Assembly: GCA_964517265.1 (NCBI GenBank)
Contig: CAZFBS010000003.1
Location: 1 to 64,000 of the forward strand
Direction: 5' to 3'
DNA length: 64,000 bases
DNA from: REEP01 sp964517265
Lineage (GTDB): Bacteria; Pseudomonadota; Alphaproteobacteria; Rhodospirillales; Defluviicoccaceae
Both the position numbers and the translations under genes were made by a program. This document shows, one piece after another, positions 61,136 through 64,000 of this stretch (position 1 is the first letter of the stretch; each line of letters starts with the position of its first letter). Under the pieces are notes generated by a model, which was given only the letters and a program-made list of their open reading frames with translations, searched no databases and had not been told where the DNA came from.

Positions 61136-62524
61136 ATGTTTTTCGAACGGATCAAGACCCCAGGAATTGCGCATGTCGCCTACATTATTGCCGACAGCGG
61201 CCGGGCCGCGATCATCGATCCGCGCCGAGACGTGGACGAATATCTTGATATGCTCGCCGCCGCGGAGCTGACGCTGGACTATGTGATCGAAACGCATCGT
61301 CAAGAAGATTTCGAGCTCGGATCCGCCACCTTGCGGAAGATCACGGGAGCCCGGATCGTTAGTGGCGAGCATGAGCTGTTTGCCCATAGCGATATTCGCT
61401 TGAGAGATGGTGAAACACTGAGTCTCGGCGGGCTTACGTTCAAGGCTTTGCACACGCCGGGCCACACCCCGGAGAGCACAAGCTATGCCGTTTATCTGTC
61501 TGAAGCTCCCGAGCACGCCTGGGGCGTGTTCACCGGCGATGCTTTGTTCATCGGCGATGCCGGGCGCACCGATCTTCCCGCGGTGGAAGAGACGGCCGCC
61601 AATGCGGGTCTGCTCTACGACGCCTTGCACCGGAAGATCCTGCCTTTGGGCGATCAGACGCTGATCCTGCCGGCTCACGGGTCCGGAACGGTTTGCGGCG
61701 GCAATGTCGCTAACCGGGATCACTCGACCCTCGGGTTGGAGAGGGTCAGCAACCCCGCCTTCGTTCTCGACCGCGATGCCTTCGTTCAACGGCGTCTGCA
61801 GGATCGGATCCCGCGGCCGCCTTACTTCAGGCTGATGGAGGACGTGAACCTGGAAGGCGGCCGCCCCTTGTCGATCCGCCCCGAGGACGTGAGGCTGCTG
61901 CAGCCTCAGGATTTCGATGCCGCGTGCAGAGAGGGAATCGTTATCGATACGCGGCTGCCGGAAGCCTTTGCTGGTGGCCACATCCCCGGCTCTTACAGCA
62001 TCTGGCTGAGCGGGCTCGCGATGTTCGGGGGCTGGGTCGCGAACAACGAGACGAAAGTCTTTCTCGTCGTCGACAACCCCGATGCGCGTCAGAGTGCGGC
62101 GCTTTATTTGGTCCGCCTCGGTATCGACCGCATCGCCGGCGCGTTGGCTGGCGGGTTCGAGGCATGGCGAGACGAGGGACTGCCGATCGAATCCGCGGGC
62201 ACGATCACGCCGGCGCAACTTGCCGAAGAGACAGCATATCGTGTTCTCGATGTGCGGGAAGTCTCCGAATTTGAGACCGGTCACATATCCGGTGCCGTGA
62301 ACGTCTATGTCGGCCACCTTGAACAACGCCTCGGTGAGCTGGATCTCGATCCGTCCGAACCTGTCGTCGTCACCTGCAGCGTCGGCCACCGTGCCAGCCT
62401 CGGGGTCAGCATCTTGAAACGCCATGGCTATCGAAACGTGGCCAATCTGCTGGGCGGGATGACGGCTTGGCGTCAGCTTGAGTTGCCGATGACGAGCAAG
62501 GAGGAGGAAGACAAGGCGGCTTGA
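61136..62524 (+). CDS. MBL-fold protein with two rhodanese domains (persulfide dioxygenase-like)
   Basis: 462 residues. An ETHE1-like metallo-beta-lactamase domain (about 1-240), then two rhodanese domains (about 260-350 and 365-455). In the MBL part the usual HxHxDH reads H54-R-Q-E-D58-F59, while H110, D135 and H181 remain, so the metal site is altered. Rhodanese 1 lacks the catalytic Cys (FLVVDNPDARQ); rhodanese 2 keeps it (VVTCSVGHRA). Such proteins oxidise or transfer sulfane sulfur. AAGGAG stands nine bases before the ATG at 61136. Confidence 0.85.
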   Translation: MFFERIKTPGIAHVAYIIADSGRAAIIDPRRDVDEYLDMLAAAELTLDYVIETHRQEDFELGSATLRKITGARIVSGEHELFAHSDIRLRDGETLSLGGLTFKALHTPGHTPESTSYAVYLSEAPEHAWGVFTGDALFIGDAGRTDLPAVEETAANAGLLYDALHRKILPLGDQTLILPAHGSGTVCGGNVANRDHSTLGLERVSNPAFVLDRDAFVQRRLQDRIPRPPYFRLMEDVNLEGGRPLSIRPEDVRLLQPQDFDAACREGIVIDTRLPEAFAGGHIPGSYSIWLSGLAMFGGWVANNETKVFLVVDNPDARQSAALYLVRLGIDRIAGALAGGFEAWRDEGLPIESAGTITPAQLAEETAYRVLDVREVSEFETGHISGAVNVYVGHLEQRLGELDLDPSEPVVVTCSVGHRASLGVSILKRHGYRNVANLLGGMTAWRQLELPMTSKEEEDKAA

Positions 62525-62700
62525 GACAAGGCGCAAGCGAACGGACGCCCTTAAGCCCCTGTGAAGCAAACAAGATAACCCACAACCATCATCAAACCGT
62601 CATCGTCAGCGGCTATGATTGCTGCGATGCGATTGCGGACCGAGCCTTGCGCCGCCCCGCGCGGCCGGATCCAAGCCGCCAACGGATGGCAGGTGATGAC

Positions 62701-63288
62701 ATGGCTGCGGAACTTGGATTGTTCTTCGCTTTGTGGCTGCGCAAGCCCCGGGAACTGGCGGCCGCGGTCCCGAGCGGCCCCATCCTCGCCGACGCACTTG
62801 CGCGTCACGTCACGTTGGAGCGCCGCGGGCACATCCTTGAACTCGGGGCCGGAACCGGCAGTATCACCCGGGGTCTGCTGCGCGCGGGATGTTCCCCATC
62901 ACGTTTGGTGGTGATCGAGCGGGAGCCTTCGCTGGCACAGTACCTGCGCGGCTGCCTTTCCGGCGTCACCGTGATCGAGGGCGACGCATGCCATCTTCGC
63001 CCGCTGCTGCTGGAGCGGGGCGTCTCCCGGCTTGCCTGTTGTGTCTCCAGCTTGCCGATCAAGTGGTTTGCGTTCGAGGACCAGCGCGCCATCGTCACGC
63101 AGGCGTTCAGCCTTTTGGGAGCCGAAGGCTGGCTGCTCCAGATCACCAACGCGCTGTCCTCTCCGTTACCCAGCCATCGTCTTGCGCTCGCCGCGGAGGA
63201 GGTTGAACGGGTATGGTTTAACTTCTTGCCGGCACAAATCTGGCGCTACCGGTCGACGGCCGGCAACGGTGACATGCTCGGGGCATGA
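62701..63288 (+). CDS. SAM-dependent methyltransferase, phospholipid N-methyltransferase-like
   Basis: 195 residues. GHILELGAGTGSITRGLLRAG is motif I; VIERE, VIEGDACHL and VSSLPIKWF match the PmtA/rRNA-adenine-type pattern, especially the FFALWLRKPRELAAAVPSGPILADALA leader shared with phosphatidylethanolamine N-methyltransferases. It probably methylates a lipid at the membrane. ATG at 62701 has AGGTG just upstream; longer starts look non-homologous. Confidence 0.75.
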   Translation: MAAELGLFFALWLRKPRELAAAVPSGPILADALARHVTLERRGHILELGAGTGSITRGLLRAGCSPSRLVVIEREPSLAQYLRGCLSGVTVIEGDACHLRPLLLERGVSRLACCVSSLPIKWFAFEDQRAIVTQAFSLLGAEGWLLQITNALSSPLPSHRLALAAEEVERVWFNFLPAQIWRYRSTAGNGDMLGA

Positions 63289-63318
63289 AGCCCGTTCACT
63301 CGGTCGTCGCAACCACCG

Positions 63319-63729
63319 TCAGCGGTCCAACTCGCGGATTTCCTTGTCGACCCGGTAGGCCTCCGAAGTCACATACGCCTCGATGCGGCGCAGGCGGTGT
63401 TCAAGTTCACGATAGCGATGGCGCAGCTGCGAGAAGGACTGGGCCGGGTCGACCCGAACCTCGGTCCAGAACTGCTCCTCTTCGGGTGTCCGGTAGAGAC
63501 GCTCGGGAGCCTTCGGCAACATCAGAGCGAGAATGACGTAACCGATGATGGTCGGCGGCGTGAACATCAAGAGGCCTGCGATCGCCAGGATGCGGACGAT
63601 CCACGGGTTGATTCCGAAGTAGCGGGCGATTCCCGCACAGACGCCGGCAACGAGCTTTTTCTTGCCGTCCCGATAAAGCCGGCCGGGGTTGGCCCCCTCG
63701 AGGTGGCTCTCTCCGCTCCTCAGCATCAT
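63319..63729 (-). CDS. pspC: PspC-domain envelope stress protein
   Basis: 136 residues. PspC core: RLYRDGKKKLVAGVCAGIARYFGINPWIVRILAIAGLLMFTPPTIIGYVILALMLPKAP, with one membrane helix, then a charged helical tail (FSQLRHRYRELEHRLRRIEAYVTSEAYRVDKEIREL). In the phage shock response PspC with PspB frees PspF from PspA under envelope stress. The start overlaps the pspB stop. Confidence 0.92.
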   Translation of the reverse strand: MMLRSGESHLEGANPGRLYRDGKKKLVAGVCAGIARYFGINPWIVRILAIAGLLMFTPPTIIGYVILALMLPKAPERLYRTPEEEQFWTEVRVDPAQSFSQLRHRYRELEHRLRRIEAYVTSEAYRVDKEIRELDR

Positions 63730-63953
63730 ATCTGTTTCCTCCAGTCCGGAGAATCCGCATCAAGGATGCGCTCGAGGGTATTGATTCGGCTTTCCATCCG
63801 CGGGGCAAGCTCCCATAGCTCGGCAAGCATCCGCTCGTCCTCGGCGGAAAGCACCTTTGCCGTCCGCCAGCGTGTCACATAGTGGGCAATGATCCAGATC
63901 GGCGCGACGAGGACCAGAAAAACGATGAACAACCCGACCATGCCGTCAGGCAT
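63726..63953 (-). CDS. pspB: PspB-like phage shock membrane protein
   Basis: 75 residues. N-terminal helix (MVGLFIVFLVLVAPIWIIAHYVTRW) and a leucine-zipper-like tail (LAELWELAPRMESRINTLERILD) are those of PspB. It lies immediately before pspC with a 4-base overlap; pspA would be expected just beyond the window edge. Confidence 0.9.
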   Translation of the reverse strand: MPDGMVGLFIVFLVLVAPIWIIAHYVTRWRTAKVLSAEDERMLAELWELAPRMESRINTLERILDADSPDWRKQI

Positions 63954-64000
63954 CCGCCAACTCCTCTTTCACCACAGCACGTCAGGACGGATCTGCCGGT

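Noticed and set aside
61103..62569. 488-codon minus-strand frame opposite the MBL-rhodanese gene
   Set aside because: Antisense to a protein with clear domain motifs; no domain recognisable in the frame itself.

Overview
The window is GC-rich, densely coded DNA from an alphaproteobacterium, most likely a Rhodospirillales-type organism. The evidence is a PhyR response regulator next to an EcfG-like ECF sigma factor, several GGAAC-N16/17-GTT promoters, the alphaproteobacterial block DUF1285 - Nudix - DUF6111 - cca, a petABC cytochrome bc1 operon, and aerobic hemF. No rRNA, tRNA, CRISPR array, intact insertion sequence or phage was seen. One run of 100 Ns (50481-50580) is an assembly gap inside a 15-bp tandem repeat, and the first 44 bases look like a break or junction, because they cut into an RTX protein.

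Region by region. 1-1.1 kb: 3' remnant of an RTX/cadherin-like protein and a PilZ protein. 1.2-19.9 kb: stress and signalling island. It holds the ECF sigma factor, a NepR-like anti-sigma protein, PhyR, a Crp/Fnr regulator, small membrane proteins (DUF2892, AI-2E transporter, DUF883), an SDR enzyme, a sensory-rhodopsin-transducer homologue, a PAS-LuxR regulator, two hemerythrin-family proteins, an NDUFA9-like protein, a TauE/SafE exporter and a methyltransferase. EcfG-type promoter matches precede the NepR-like gene and a hemerythrin gene (the latter a perfect match), and weaker ones precede the Crp/Fnr and rhodopsin-transducer genes.

19.9-32.1 kb: a ten-gene minus-strand operon in which most stop and start codons overlap. 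Four glycosyltransferases and a polysaccharide-deacetylase-like protein come first, then a small membrane protein and a complete oligopeptide-type ABC importer (fused ATPases, binding protein, two permeases). 32.2-37.3 kb: a divergent plus-strand unit with an FkbH-like HAD/acyltransferase carrying a cysteine-rich N-terminus, an ABC transporter whose ATPase has lost nearly all catalytic residues and carries a large repeated insertion, and a stand-alone cyclic-nucleotide-binding protein. This divergent pair is the best candidate for an undescribed system, probably in surface glycan or glycolipid assembly or export.

37.4-42.0 kb: a FecR/RTX calcium-binding protein, glutathionyl-hydroquinone reductase, WrbA and an ABM-domain protein. 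42.1-48.9 kb: MoxR - DUF58 - BatA/DUF4159 - large membrane-protein operon. 48.9-54.1 kb: DUF1285, Nudix hydrolase, DUF6111, cca, then mtgA, hemF and trmL on the other strand. 54.4-57.7 kb: petABC with a clear terminator, then a cytochrome c. 57.8-64.0 kb: mmsA, a glycerophosphodiester phosphodiesterase, a small secreted protein, an MBL-rhodanese protein, a methyltransferase, and pspC and pspB at the edge.
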